Of a DNA stretch of 64,000 bases, positions 34,576 through 46,241 are shown piece by piece. Below the pieces are notes generated by a model. It was not told the DNA's origin and made no database searches. It saw nothing but the letters and a program-made list of their open reading frames with translations. Numbering within the stretch: position 1 is the stretch's first letter; every line of letters starts with the position of its first letter. This DNA comes from Plantago major (taxonomy: Eukaryota > Streptophyta > Magnoliopsida > Lamiales > Plantaginaceae). The position numbers and the translations under genes are program-made. The stretch spans positions 90,114,914 to 90,178,913 of the forward strand of contig CM048839.1 in NCBI GenBank assembly GCA_026545765.1. The letters are read 5' to 3'.

Positions 34576-35897
34576 ATGTCCAATTCATCATCCGATGATG
34601 AAAGCTTGCTTGGTTCTTCTTCATCCAATCCTTTCGCACAAATTCAAAGCATGATAATGCAAAATGTACCAAATATGATCCAACAATTCCAGCAACAGCA
34701 ACAACCGTACGAGCCACGACGGCCTAAGAAGAAGCGTGCTTACATTGACAGAAGTCGAGAAGAGCGTGGCAAACAATTGGAGGAAGACTACTTCGGGGTT
34801 AACCCACCATATGCAGATAAATTTCGACGGAGATTCAGAATGGAGAGGCCGTTGTTCGAACGGGTGATTGCTGGTGTGGTGCGTCAAGATGATTACTTTG
34901 TGTGTAAGCCAGATGCTCTTGGCCGACCGGGGTTAACCACACTACAAAAATGTACCGCAGCCATTCACATGCTAGCTTATGGGGCTTCTGCTGACTTGGT
35001 TGACGAGTATTGCCGACTTGGTGAAAGCACGGCTCCGAAAGTGTCTTCGCGTTTTGTGTTGTGGTGGCTGAGTTTGGTCCAACATATATGCGGAGGGCCA
35101 ATGAAGCCGATGTTCGAAGGATTCTGGAAATCAACGCTGCAAGAGGATTTGTGGGCATGCTTGAGAGTATCGACTGTATGCACTGGACATGGAAGAACTG
35201 TCCCAAGGCGTGGCACGGTCAATTTCAAGGCAGAAGCAAAAAGCCTACCATTGTTTTAGAAGCAGTAGCATCCCAAGATACTTGGATATGGAATTCATTC
35301 TTCGGGATTTCCGGAAAATACAATGACTTGTCGATCGTGCAACGTTCACCGGTGTTCGACGATCTCCTGAACGTCACGGCACCTCAGATCAACTTTGAGG
35401 TCAATGGCCATCAGTAAAACATGCCTTACTACCTAACTGATGGCATCTACCCAGCTTGGGCTACATTTGTTCCTGCCATCCCGAATCCGGTAACGCACAA
35501 AGAAGCCAAATTCTCTGAGCGGCAGGAATCTTGCCGGAAAGATGTGGAACGTGCTTTCGGAGTACTGCAGGCACGATTTGCAATTGTACGAAATCCCGCC
35601 CTTGCACACAACAGGGCCACACTCAAAAAGATTATGGATTGCTGCATCACACTCCACAACATGATAGCTGAGGATGAGCGCCACAAATACCTAAATTATG
35701 ACAAGGAAATCGAAGAGTTCGAACAAGATACCCGTGAGAATGTACCCCATGTGATTGACGGAGTTCGTATCCGACGAGCACAATCAACAATAAATTCTAT
35801 CCCGGAATACATGAACTTTTCACGGCAAATGCACAGTATGTGCACGCATGAAGAACTCCAAAGGGACTTGATGGAACATATTTGGTGGATGCGTTGA
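34576..35897 (+). pseudogene. Harbinger ORF2: HARBI1-like DDE nuclease, one frameshift and one nonsense codon
   Basis: The N-terminal part starts MSNSSSDDESLLGSSSSNPF and runs through EEDYFGVNPPYADKFRRRFR and RPGLTTLQKCTAAIHMLAYG. Near 35060-35100 the frame shifts to one carrying ANEADVRRILEINAARGFVG and then ESIDCMHWTWKNCP, with the first catalytic Asp. A TAA at 35415-35417, where the family usually has Tyr (NQYNMGYY-like), ends that run. The frame reopens as NMPYYLTDGIYPAWATFVPA (second Asp) and ERAFGVLQARFAIVRNPA (catalytic Glu), ending at 35897. The DDE_Tnp_4 residues are all present but spread over three frames or segments. Confidence 0.85.
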
Positions 35898-36490
35898 CTG
35901 TGGAGCTTGACCAATCGTGTAGTGTGTGTTTGTTAGTTTAATGCATTTGTGTGTTGTGTGTTTGTTGCATTTCCATTTAGTTTTTAAATTCTCTGCGGTT
36001 TGTTGTAATATATTCTTGCTCAATAAATTATAAAACGAGTTTTAAAAATGCAAATTTATTAATTTCAAGTTCTAAACACTCTTACAATATGTTAAGTATG
36101 TAAAAAAAAAAAATCGAATTTTCGTGACGGCTCCGTGACGCGTTACCCAATGCAGCAAAATCTCGTCATGGATCCCGTCACCAGCCGGTGATGCGTCACG
36201 GAGTCGTCACCAATGCGGGTAGTCTAAGAGATGGAAGGAGTATTACTTTTGGATAAAATAGTACTAGTGGGTCCCTCAAATTGATTTTTAAAGTTGAAAT
36301 TGAGATAAAATAATGTTAGTGTGTTTACTTTTGAGTATATTTAATGTTTTAGTTGTGTGACTGGTTGCTAAAAAAGGAAATGGGAAGTTTTGATTGGGAC
36401 ACCCAAAATGGCAAAATTAGAAGCTATTTCAGGGACTGATGAAGTATAATTTAAATAAAATGGATGTTGTTTATTATTTGTTGGATGAGC

Positions 36491-36731
36491 AAGTCTCCTG
36501 AGAGACAGTATCTAGATAATTTATCTAGAGACGGACCTATGTTATCAACAAAATCATTGATGTCATTAAGCAAAACGTCTATGTTATCAACATTGGTGTT
36601 TTTTTTTCCATATTACAAAAGAAATGATTTCTTTATCAACATAGGCATTTTGATTAATAACATAGATCATTTTCCTAAAAATATAAATCGTCACTAGATA
36701 AGTTATCTAGAGACCGTCTCTCATGAGACTT
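36491..36731. mobile_element. foldback MITE, GAGAGACCGTCTCTC family
   Basis: AAGTCTCCTGAGAGACAGTA at 36491 and its inverse CCGTCTCTCATGAGACTTT at about 36713-36731 form the ends. A second pair (ATCTAGATAATTTATCTAGA and CTAGATAAGTTATCTAG) sits just inside. The centre repeats AACATAGAT and ATGTTATCAAC motifs. Confidence 0.75.
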
Positions 36732-36890
36732 TGTGTTGTTGGATGTGGTAATTTACTTAGTGCTTGTTTGGGTGCTCATTAAAACCAACAAAATCTGGTG
36801 AAAATCATCTATTTGACTTTTTTTTTTTTTTTTTAATCCCTTGCCAAACATTGATTTGAAAATTTTAATTACGTTAAATATGGAAATTTG

Positions 36891-36900
36891 TATATAAATA
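36891..36900 (+). promoter_or_regulatory. TATA box of POLD4
   Basis: TATATAAATA lies about 94-103 bases before the ATG at 36994. Confidence 0.6.
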
Positions 36901-36993
36901 GGCATACATCACATTTTACAGAAACTGTAGAATCGATCGAATTCAAATTTGAAATTCGAAAAAGAAGAAGAGAGAAGAAGAAGTCGAGTGAAA

Positions 36994-37654
36994 ATGGCGT
37001 CATCTGGTATGAAGGGTTTCTTCAAGGAGAAGAAGAGATCATCCGTTCCTGCAAAACAAACTCAATCCAAGAAGCCGAACAACTCTGCCTCCGACCTCGT
37101 TCAACCTCCTGCTCTCATCTCCCATGGCGCTCTCGATCTTCAAGGTCCGTTACCAACAAATCAAACCAAACCAAACCCTATTTGTTTAATCAATCCCATT
37201 TCTCAATTGATTCCACTACTAATCACTCATTCAATTCGCCTCTTGATGTTCCAATTTATCTGCTGTTATCAATTTGTTGTTTGAAGTTTGAACCAAACTT
37301 GTCTATTTTACTGTACTTTCTTGTTTCTCATTTTCTGTTCTTGGATACTAGCTCAGCTGTTGAAATTAGTGTCTTCTAGTTTTATTAGGTTATGATTAGT
37401 ATAGTTTTCTGTTAATGTGATGAACTGATGATATGAAAATGAAAAATAACAATTGTGTAGATAAATATGATGAGAAAGAGGAGCTTCTGAGGCAGTTTGA
37501 TACCAACATGGCGTATGGACCTTGCATAGGGATGACCCGTCTGGCTCGCTGGGAACGTGCCAATACCTTGGGCTTGGATCCGCCGAAAGAAATCAGGGGT
37601 TTGCTTGGAGAGGGCAAAGTTAATTCCGAGTGCTTGTGGCAAGGTCGAGTTTAG
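36994..37654 (+). CDS. POLD4: DNA polymerase delta subunit 4 (p12), two exons, 114 aa
   Basis: POLD4 is the smallest subunit of replicative DNA polymerase delta in the nucleus, stabilising the complex and helping its contact with PCNA. Exon 1 is 36994-37144 and exon 2 is 37461-37654, with CTTCAAG/GTCCGT and TGTGTAG/ATAAAT borders that keep the frame (Asp split). The protein starts MASSGMKGFFKEKK; the GFF stretch resembles a PCNA-binding motif near the N-terminus. The C-terminal half holds the family block: LLRQFDTNMAYGPCIGMTRL, RWERANTLGLDPPKEI. Length is close to the roughly 120 aa known in plants. It converges on SIG1 across about 840 bases. Confidence 0.9.
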
Positions 37655-38498
37655 GCCTATAATATGTTGTTGCCTTCTTGCTCAGTTTGATTTTCTGTTC
37701 ATTGAGGATTGTAGTAGTATTTCTGAAGCACAAGATTGGAATGGTTGGTATGTTGTCGAATGTATCAGCTTTCGTCTTCGGTTAGTAGATGCTGCAGCAC
37801 CTTGCTGCTTATGTAATTCGTAGTTTTCTTTACTGGACTAGTAATATTACAAGTCTACAATCTTGTCTTTCTGTTGTACTTTTGAGTTGCATTTCTGAGT
37901 AAAACTGATTCTGTCATCCTCTTAGCTGGTCTTGCTAATGTAATTGTCAGATGGTCTTCATTGATCATCACGTACAAATCTGTTTCGTATACACACTCTG
38001 CAGATGAATCATGTAATATGAGGTGCATTGCATTGATTTTAGGCCATTTTATTGATCTTGAATGTTAAATCTGAGTGCAAATGACTTGCACTGAAGGACT
38101 GCGCCCCCTATGTCTCAATAGTAATGTGTCATTGACTTTTTTTGGGTCGATTTTAACCATAAATTACTGATGCGATGTGATAATACACAGATGAATGATA
38201 CATGTTGTAAATCACCAAACACATAAGAAGCAGTTGAACAATATACAAAGTCGATAATCAACTTGAGTGTATTGTACAGTACAAAAAAAGGTACTCATAT
38301 ATGATAGATACATAAACCTTTCGCTACAACATCCTTTTGAAATCTGTAGCAGGATGATATTCTAGTCGCCGTAATGGGAAGGGGCAAACCTTCTGTAACA
38401 TTTATCTAGTTGTAACTCAGCTGAAAATACAGATCTTGTTCTGTTTATAGTATATTATATACATGACCTTGTAATGTTTGTAGAAAAGGTCTTCTGCA
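37655..38498. other. shared 3' region between POLD4 and SIG1
   Basis: Probably holds the POLD4 3' UTR (plus) and, from the right, the SIG1 3' UTR (minus). A frame at 37557-37823 is only the POLD4 last exon in another phase. No other gene is seen. Confidence 0.5.
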
Positions 38499-41147
38499 TC
38501 AATGCTTCACCAGCATGGCTTCTAATTTTTTCCTTCTGGCAGCATGTTTTAGTTTCTCAAGAGCTACAAGACCGACCTGCCTTACTCTTTCTCGCGACAA
38601 ACCTATCCTGATAATTCCAGATGATACACGATACATAGTTCAGCGATTGTATTCGTCAAGTATTATAACAAGAGCACGAAATCCATACAGAAAAGACCAT
38701 ATTTGAAGGCATACCGTCTACTGATGTCTTCCCAAGTGAGACATTCATTATCAAGGCCATAGTAGAGACGGATTATCTCTCTCTCCCTCTCTCTCAAAGT
38801 TGTCGTTATGAGTTTATCTACTTCATCCTGTAAATACAAAGTGGGCTTGCATTTATCAATTAACTAGTTCAGGTAAAATGATGCAGATGTGGTAAATCAA
38901 TTTGTAACTGTAAGGCCAACATAAGAAATTGCAAAACTCATACAATCAAGAGGAATCTGGTTATAAAGTTTTCATACTTCCAAGTGTATGATGTGTATCA
39001 GAAACATCTAGTATGGCGAATTTTGATCCATAGAAACCACATTTAAGCTTACAACCTAAGTATTACCTTGAGTGCCCATTCATCAACTCCATGCCATGGG
39101 ATATTTTCATCGCGCTTATCTGCAATATACTGCAGAAGACAGAAAAAAGGAGGTTCAAGATTTGAACAAAAGATCAAAGGTAACATCTGTGCAGCAGCAA
39201 TGATGTAGTTCAGGAAGTACAACTTACACAATGGAGTGTTTGTCCAGGAATACCATTTATTGAAGTGAATGCTTGCCTGTCTAGTGAGAAAACTTTGCTG
39301 ACTGCCTGCGACGAGCATCAAATATAAGCTTACTTATCTTCTTTACAGAAAAAGGAGGAAGAAGAAGAAGAAGCACAAAGTAAGATCTATGGAACTGGTA
39401 TCCAGTTTTACATAATGCTTAGTACCTCAGTGGCATTCCTGACTTTTTTCTGCGACATGTTCAGATGTTCAGCAATTTTCTGTAAGAAGTAAATTGATTT
39501 ATGAGAACTTTTACACAATTGTGGGTTATAAAATAGTCAACCCTGAGTTTCACCAGGACAAACTTTCCAAAATTCAATGTTTATGAAATGTACTTACATC
39601 AACTGATGGAGTTATTCCCTCCTTCTCCAATCTGGTCTTTGCATTTCGAATCATACCTAGTCTTTCGTGTAGATGGGTTGGCAATCTTAGAGTTCTTGAG
39701 TTCTCCACCAAAGCTTTTGAAACACCCTGAAATTAGTGATAAATATGTTTACATCAGGTTTCACAAGCTGGAAGATTACTTTATTCTGACATTAGTGCCT
39801 AGAACTGTCAAGTTATACTGATCAAAGAGTCGAACTGCCAAGAACCTACCTATATCTTCTAGCAGCAAGGTTCAGCAAACAAACCCTGCTGCTACTTAAA
39901 AATAGTATTTTGAATGGAAGCAAACAACTAACTTGTCTTAGAAACATATGCTATATTAGATTAGATGTTAGAGTTCTGGCTATGATCTAACCTGTCGAAT
40001 CCACCAATAAACATATGTCGAGATCTTAAACCCCTTTGATGAGTCAAATTTCTCAATTCCACGTAGCAATCCTATCAGACCGCCCTGCATGAGAGCAACA
40101 ATCATATCACACTACTGTGAAAAATAAAATTTAGGAACTTTATAATTAGATACCAGCAAAGATAAATCCACCTGAACAAGGTCAGCCATTTCAACACCCA
40201 TGTTATCGTATCTTTGGGCAATAGACATGACAAGACGAACATTGCTCATTGCCAGCTTTTCTCTGGCTAGTGAAGATTCCATGAACTTTGACCGTAACTT
40301 AGGGCGACTGATCCTCAGGTAAGTCGCTAGTTGTTCTTCTGATGGTTCACATCCCAATCTTTCTTTCAGCCTGAAATTCCATGCCATGTCAAACCCAAAC
40401 ATTAATATACAAGAAACTTAACTTCTTTCTCTACAAGTCAGACAGTCATGAGAGAAACGGGTACCTGGACTTCTGCTCTTCCAACAAAAGACCTACTTTT
40501 ATTTTTTCCGATAGTTGAACAACTTCTGCATGAGTGAGCAATGCTTCATTTGAGACACCCTTTACATATCCTGTCAAGCGATTTTGCAGCAGCTCTGGGC
40601 TGATAATGGACCTCCACTGCTTATTGCCATTAACTTGAGAGGAATAACCCATCTGACCAAGAACTTTTCTCCTTGAATCCATCCTGCGGCGTCTAGCATA
40701 GGTACCCGAACAAACAACTCGAATTAAATTCTGGTCTGTGTCTTCTTCTGGCAAGTCTGTTTTCGTGCTGGACTCAGATGAAAGATTCCACTGCTTCTCA
40801 AGCATAGACTTTTGCAATAAGAGAAAAGCATCTAAATAATCATCTTGCGGTTCATCTGTTGAACCCTGAGTTACCACCCATGGCTCCAACATAGAGGCAT
40901 TAGGGGCAGTTCCCACATGTTCTTTGACAGCTCTAACTGGCTTAGGGCAACGATCATTGGAGGCAAAGCCAGTCGACTTTTTAGCAGTGATCACAATACT
41001 CTTAGTCGAAACTATCTGATGATGTTGATTATCCGGCGTGGAGCAGGATGCAAACTTATGATCAGAAAGGTCTGAATAGTAGTAGCTAGAGCTCAAAAGC
41101 CTTTTACCGGCGCTAAGACCAACAACACCAGCAGCAGTGGCCATCAT
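38499..41147 (-). CDS. SIG1: plastid RNA polymerase sigma factor SIG1 (SIGA), 9 coding exons, 506 aa
   Basis: SIG1 is a nuclear-encoded sigma-70 factor that directs the plastid-encoded RNA polymerase to photosynthesis-gene promoters. Exons: 40465-41147, 40172-40370, 39992-40084, 39598-39726, 39426-39479, 39228-39305, 39067-39129, 38715-38827 and 38499-38607; all joints keep frame. The start [20 protein letters not shown] matches SIG1 and its Ser-rich N-terminus fits a plastid transit peptide. The first exon's variable region has [16 protein letters not shown]. Region 2 is at about 272-325 ([45 protein letters not shown]) and region 3 follows from 326. Region 4, with its helix-turn-helix, is at 434-500 ([20 protein letters not shown]). 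Length matches the ~502-aa Arabidopsis protein. The adjacent second Met (residue 2) could be the true start. Confidence 0.95.
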
Positions 41148-41830
41148 GAGCTAAATTTCAAGGCAACCACACATGTGTCTTTCCAAAGTATAGCTTATAA
41201 TAATAAGTTGTATGAGCTTCCACTAGCAATACGAATATCAATCAACACCAGATTAACTGGATTGAAGTGATTATTATTACTCCAAGAACTGATTTTTCCT
41301 GTTTCATGAGCAAGATGATCAGTGAATTATTCATAAAAACCAGAACTTTGGCAGTAAATCAACAACTTTGGACATAAGTGAATGAAGAGTAATGAGATTA
41401 CAGACAATAAGGTCCAAAATAACATATTATAATCGAAGAAACAAGAAAGTTAGATAGGATTGATGAAACTAACACACAGTGAGTGAGAAACAGGTAATTG
41501 GCTATCAGTTACTGTTAAATTTAGCTCCTACACAAAATACCCAGTATGTATCTTGAACAAATGAGTAGCATTAAGAAATGAAAATTCAGAACAACCAAGA
41601 AATCAAATGTTGATAACAGAGAAATTTGGGATGCAGGTTTTTTTGCAGCAAAGAGTACCATTGGAAAGATGGGAATGAATGTGAAGAATCTTCTTCTTCT
41701 GCTCACCTGGGTGGGTATAGAAAGATGAAACTGAACGTGGAAATGTGGCAGAGAAGGTCCGTTTGTTTGTTCAGTGTTGGTGCAACTGAAACCAAATAAT
41801 ACTACTCCAGTAATTATTTTATTTATTTTT
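41148..41830 (-). other. SIG1 5' UTR with a likely 556-bp intron
   Basis: Just before the start codons the minus strand reads GAAATTTAG/CTC (acceptor at 41151), and at 41706 it has CACCCAG/GTGAGC (donor). An intron of 41151-41706 would leave only a few leader bases next to the ATG and a first non-coding exon upstream of 41707. This rests on splice signals only. Confidence 0.5.
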
Positions 41831-44563
41831 TTCAAACTTATTTTTGTTTATAAAAAAAGATGGTGATGATAATATTAAGTTCTGTGGTTAGGAAAGAATT
41901 GCCACTTTCTTTCCTTCTAAAAAAAAAATCTGATATTGTGATTGGGAAAGAGAAGGAAGAAGGGAAATTTGGATGGATGTTTTGGAATAAAAATATAGTA
42001 TTATGGGAATATTTATTGGATATGGGGAAGAAAGAGAGGTGAATAGCTATTGGCTGGTTTAGATATTGTGTTCGCTTTTGCGTGGCTTCTAGCCTTCCAG
42101 GTGACCACCTTAACTCATCAAGCACAGGACACTAACCAAAATACAAACCACACGCCTCATGGGGGTGAAGTAGATACGGTCAAACTTATGTGAGCCAGTA
42201 TTACGGTAAACTTGTAATTACTTGACCTTAAAGGTAGGACAAAAGGATTGAGTTTGGACGGGGTTGAGAGTGTGAAGAATAACGAATAAAGTAAGAGTTG
42301 CAGAAAATTGAAATACGAAGAGTCGGCAATTGAACATCACTCCTTAAAAATTTGTCATGTCATAATGCTTACAATGTCATGGCAAACGTATATCAAGATA
42401 AAATTTCGATTAACAACTAAGAAACACTCAAATAATCAAGTTTATTGAACCTTAAACTGAGTATAACACAAGGGCAGGAGATGGAGAAGAAGTAGAAATC
42501 TCGAGTTGCCCGTGTGGAAGTGAATCCCATCACTGATTTATACTTCTTTCACAACCATTTCCTAAGCGTTACAACCCTTGTAAAAGTGTTAAAACTCTTC
42601 ATCCAACATTCACAAGTCGGATGGAACACAACCATATACTTTAAAAGGATGTAACCACTCATGAAAAGCCAAGAAATCTCGTATTTTGGGGGGAAATGCT
42701 TCTCTTTAGGTCAGTGGCGGCCTACTTAACTACAAGGGGAAGCATGTCGCGGCATGTTATGTAACGAAGTGCACCATCTGGTTGCGGCCTGACTAGTTGC
42801 CCAACAGGGCTGGGACACAAAACTGCAGTTTTGTGCCCGTTTCGTTCGCGATTCATTGTTTTGTTTTCACGAATTTTAGAATAGTAGAACATACATTCAC
42901 TTGTTTAAAGTAGCATGCATTGATCAACCCACTACATGTATTAATCATTATTTCACCTAAAGGCTTGTTTTAGTGACTTAAAGCAGTTAGTGAGTAGTGA
43001 CATCTATTTCACAAACGAAATACACGCTATATGAAATGCAAGTTTCTAACGTGTTGGACCGAGATGATGAATAAATAGAATCATTTGAAAGATCAGTCAT
43101 TTTATTAAAATCATCAATGAAAACAAGTTATTGAAAAAGAATAACTTAACCTTAATAAAAACTTATTTGGTTAAAAGATTGGAATGACATCTTATCTACC
43201 GCACTTAAAAAAAAAATGGATTTTAAGTAGAGTTTTATGGAAACGTATCAATAAGCTAGATGTGGTTGCTAGCATTTTAATACTTGGACTCGTGATTTAC
43301 TTGGCTTGCTGAATTTTTTGGAAAATTTATGTATTCTGAGTTTGAACCTGTCGCATTAAATGGGCATGTGGCTTGCGAGTTTTGCACGGTAGTGTGGTTT
43401 ATCTAACTTGTGTAGTTTGCAAACTATTATCTTACATGAAAGGATAGTTGTAGTTTGATTGACTTGCACGGTTTGCATGTTATTATGTCAGTTTGGTAGG
43501 TTGAACCAATACGCATCCAAACTGAAGTTGAAGTTTATTTGGATTGCATGATTTGCATGCTATTAATGAGCTCGATGGTTTTATCAGTTCACACTAAAAA
43601 AAAAAGTGTTTGCAACCTCCTAATCTAGTTGAGATATTAAAATAAAATAAATAACTCATTTTAAACGATCACTGGTGTAACATTTTATGCACTACATTGA
43701 AAAGAGGCCTTCAAAAACAACTATTTATGTTGAAGAAAGTTGGTTTTCTATTACTAGAAGTTTTATTTTCAACGGAAATTTTCGTTGTTTAAAAGGTTCC
43801 AGATGCCAGATTACTAATTATTGCAGTGCAATGTAATTCTTTTGGTAACTTGTGCAACATGATTCCCACTGATGAGTCATTACTGCTTCGTTAGTGAGGC
43901 GTCACTATTTTGTTGGTAATCGGGCAAAAAAGATGAATTTTAAACATCTTCATTGACAAGTTTAGTGATACGAAATACGTTGCAACATCAACCACATATT
44001 TTGCAACAATTTTTTTTTAGGAACATGGCTTATTTAAATTATGTTGGTGTTTCGTTACAAATGGCCAACATATTTTAGCGACAACTAATATAACCAACAA
44101 AATTTCTGCGTAAAATAGGATTTTGTTGGTAATTCGTAGTTAATCATGTATAAAAAAAATTGTTGGTAATTCGTTACAAGTTACAAAGTGCGACAAACTT
44201 ATTTTATGTTGGAAAGACGCCGTTTTTAAAGTGATATGGCCCAATTATTTTTAGTAGTATTTAATTGCAAAGTTAAGAATCTAAAATATTTGGTGAGCAG
44301 GACTCTAAGTGTAACGCCACATCCCTTGTGAGTCAAGGAAATATCCTTTAGGCCGGCGCTGTTACAAATAGGTTGCTCTACGGGTAGGTCTATATCCTTT
44401 TGGACCGTGGACAATTATTCAAGTCCCAATTCCATTCAAATAATATTGAGATTTTTCGGAACTGAAACTTTGGGATACGGGATCGGATCGAGTGGGAACT
44501 GGGTATTTCATTTCTTTTTTAATGCCCAAATTGCACGATGCCTTTACAAAGCCTTGTCTGGAG
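41831..44563. other. intergenic DNA, no gene recognised
   Basis: No open frame resembles a known protein. 41831-42150 may be the SIG1 promoter side. At 43590-44230 a TTCACACTAAAAAAAAAAGT start and several TTGTTGGTAATTCGT-like units suggest a small, old non-autonomous CACTA-type element, but I could not find a clear partner end. 44287-44480 (CCTTTAGGCCGGCGCTGTTA and similar) may be another repeat fragment. Confidence 0.35.
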
Positions 44564-44710
44564 TGTTAGAAGTATAATAGGATTATGATTCCTTAATGTT
44601 GGTAATTAGAAGTATAATTGGAATATGATTCCTTATTGATATCTAGCTATACATACTTGTATATATATGCGATTAATGAATGAGAAGAGGCAGGGAAAAT
44701 AATTCTTTCA
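44564..44710 (+). repeat. 5' LTR
   Basis: 147 bp. It contains an internal near-duplication: TTAGAAGTATAATAGGATTA at 44566 and TTAGAAGTATAATTGGAATA at 44606, each continuing TGATTCCTTA, 40 bp apart. Confidence 0.9.
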
Positions 44711-44723
44711 TGGTATCAGAGCC
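44711..44723 (+). other. primer-binding site, initiator tRNA-Met type
   Basis: TGGTATCAGAGCC directly abuts the 5' LTR and is the classic plant copia primer site. Confidence 0.85.
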
Positions 44724-46094
44724 ATGTAAGTCTCCAACGAGCATTGGTCCTACCTCTCCTCTTTTCTTTCTTCCGCCCTAAAATTTCTCTGATTTTTCCC
44801 CTCAATGCAATCAATCTGATTGCCCTTGCCATTCTCTCTTTCTTCTCTTTTCTCCCCTTTCTCCTTATCTCTCCAGCGCCTCCACGCGTGCTTCCCTTCC
44901 TCCTCTAGCCGCTGCCCCCCACGGGGACCCTAGCGCCGCCGCCTCTTCTCCGGCCTCCTACTTCGTTCACCTCCCAAGCCGCATCAACGGCTTCCACCGT
45001 TCCGGCTGTCTCTCTCAAGCGCTCTTGCGCATCTCTTCTCCTCCACGCGGCTGAGTCGCTCTCTTCTCCGGTGGTCAATTCCTCTGGCCAGGTCTTCCTC
45101 CTTTGATTACGCAGCGGATTTCTCTTCTTCTTATGCGGTTGAGCCTCATTCTTCTCCCGCAGCTCTACTGCTGCGTTTTCTCCACGCGCTGTCGCTTTCC
45201 TCGAGCAATTTGCTTTTTCTTCTTCTTTCTTCCCAGAACAGCAGCTGACTTAGACAGGACGTTTGGAAAGGTTCGTATACTTGGAATCCGATCTCCACCG
45301 TCCACAATGTAGATTCGTGTGTTAGCTACCTGTGGTCAAATTCTCAGGGCGATCCAACGGCTGATCTGGCGGAAAACGTCGTTTTCCTACGACTGCGCTG
45401 TGTAGTTTACTACATACGAAAACTGTTTCCTTTCTTCTTTCTTGGCTACAACAATGGCACCCATAGTTGTCTCTGTGCCGCCTCCATGATTCCGCCCAGC
45501 CTCTTTGGTCATCAACCTCTTCTGCTCAAGTTGTTGTTGGATCTTCGTCTGCCTCTGTGTGGTCTTATATCCTCTCTACCTATTCTGGGTGTCTCTCTAT
45601 ATGTCTGCTCTGGGTGCTTAAGTTCTTTCTTCTTCCGTTGTCATCTCGTCTTCTTTTTCCCATCTCGTTCTTCTCCTCTCCTAACTTTCCCGTCTCGTGT
45701 GGCGCCTCTCCCAGATTATGTCGCCATGACTTCTGGTATCTCGCCTGAGGTTACGACCTCCTTCCACCCGACTCTTGCAGACTCGAGCACTTCAGTGGGG
45801 TTGGGTCCCAAATTTGGATCCTCCTTGTCCATACCCGACTGCCCCTTGGTATCGCCCATCGTCCGGTCCATCTCAGCAAGTTGGTCTTCTTTGATCTCAC
45901 CCACAGCAAGCCCATAGGGCTATTGGACCTTTTGCCTGCTCTCATACAACATCAACGTAGCACGTCATGGATGAAATCTGCCGAGTCTTAACTATGAGTC
46001 GACATTTCACCAAAGGACTTTCACAAGTATTGTTTGACGTTTTTTTGAATGGGGCCTCAACGTTCATCAACCTCCCGTTTCGACTGAGGGGGAG

Positions 46095-46241
46095 TGTTAG
46101 AAGTATAATAGGATTATGATTCCTTAATGTTGGTAATTAGAAGTATAATTGGAATAGGATTCCTTATTGATATCTAGCTATACATACTTGTATATATATG
46201 CGATTAATGAATGAGAAGAGGCAGGGAAAATAATTCTTTCA
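46095..46241 (+). repeat. 3' LTR
   Basis: Matches the 5' LTR over all 147 bp except one T-to-G difference (GGAATATGATT versus GGAATAGGATT). Confidence 0.9.

Larger units (their letters stand above)
32649..36224 (+). mobile_element. PIF/Harbinger transposon, 3.58 kb, both genes broken
   Basis: The ends are GACGGCCTGCATTGCGTTG and the inverse of the right end, GACTACCCGCATTGGTGACG, giving imperfect inverted repeats with the CTGCATTGG-like core of the PIF/Harbinger group. TAA flanks both sides (32646-32648 and 36225-36227), the expected 3-bp target site. Inside are a MYB/SANT-like ORF1 and a DDE nuclease ORF2 in the same orientation. Both carry breaks, so mobility would need proteins from elsewhere. 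Confidence 0.9.
32394..36240. mobile_element. inner Stowaway-like MITE split by a Harbinger element
   Basis: Left piece 32394-32648 starts CTCCCTCCGTCCCTTAGATG; right piece 36228-36240 ends GAGATGGAAGGAG. TA flanks are at 32392-32393 and 36241-36242. The pieces join into a MITE of about 268 bp whose TAA at 32646-32648 is duplicated at 36225-36227 by the Harbinger insertion. Confidence 0.75.
32342..36444. mobile_element. outer Stowaway-like MITE split by a second MITE
   Basis: Left piece 32342-32393 starts CTTCCTCCGTCCCAGGAAGT after a TA (32340-32341). Right piece 36243-36444 ends ACACCCAAAATGGCAAAATT then CAGGGACTGATGAAG before a TA (36445-36446). Joined, the pieces make a MITE of about 254 bp. 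It is split by the element at 32394-36240, which has its own TA duplication. Confidence 0.7.
44564..46241 (+). mobile_element. short, internally deleted Ty1/copia LTR retrotransposon
   Basis: Two 147-bp LTRs (44564-44710 and 46095-46241) begin TGTTAGAAG and end TTCTTTCA. I count one difference between them. TGGAG flanks both sides (44559-44563 and 46242-46246), a 5-bp target duplication. TGGTATCAGAGCC follows the 5' LTR and complements initiator tRNA-Met, the usual copia primer site; CTGAGGGGGAG before the 3' LTR is the polypurine tract. The roughly 1.38-kb interior lacks integrase and reverse transcriptase. Its 3' end still reads VDIFTKGLSQVLF-like, the C-terminal copia RNase H signature (about 46005-46090), so it derives from a full copia element by deletion. 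Confidence 0.93.

Noticed and set aside
45467-45945. Overlapping open frames on both strands in the copia interior
   Set aside because: No recognised gag or host domain; low-complexity Leu/Ser-rich DNA gives chance frames in several phases.
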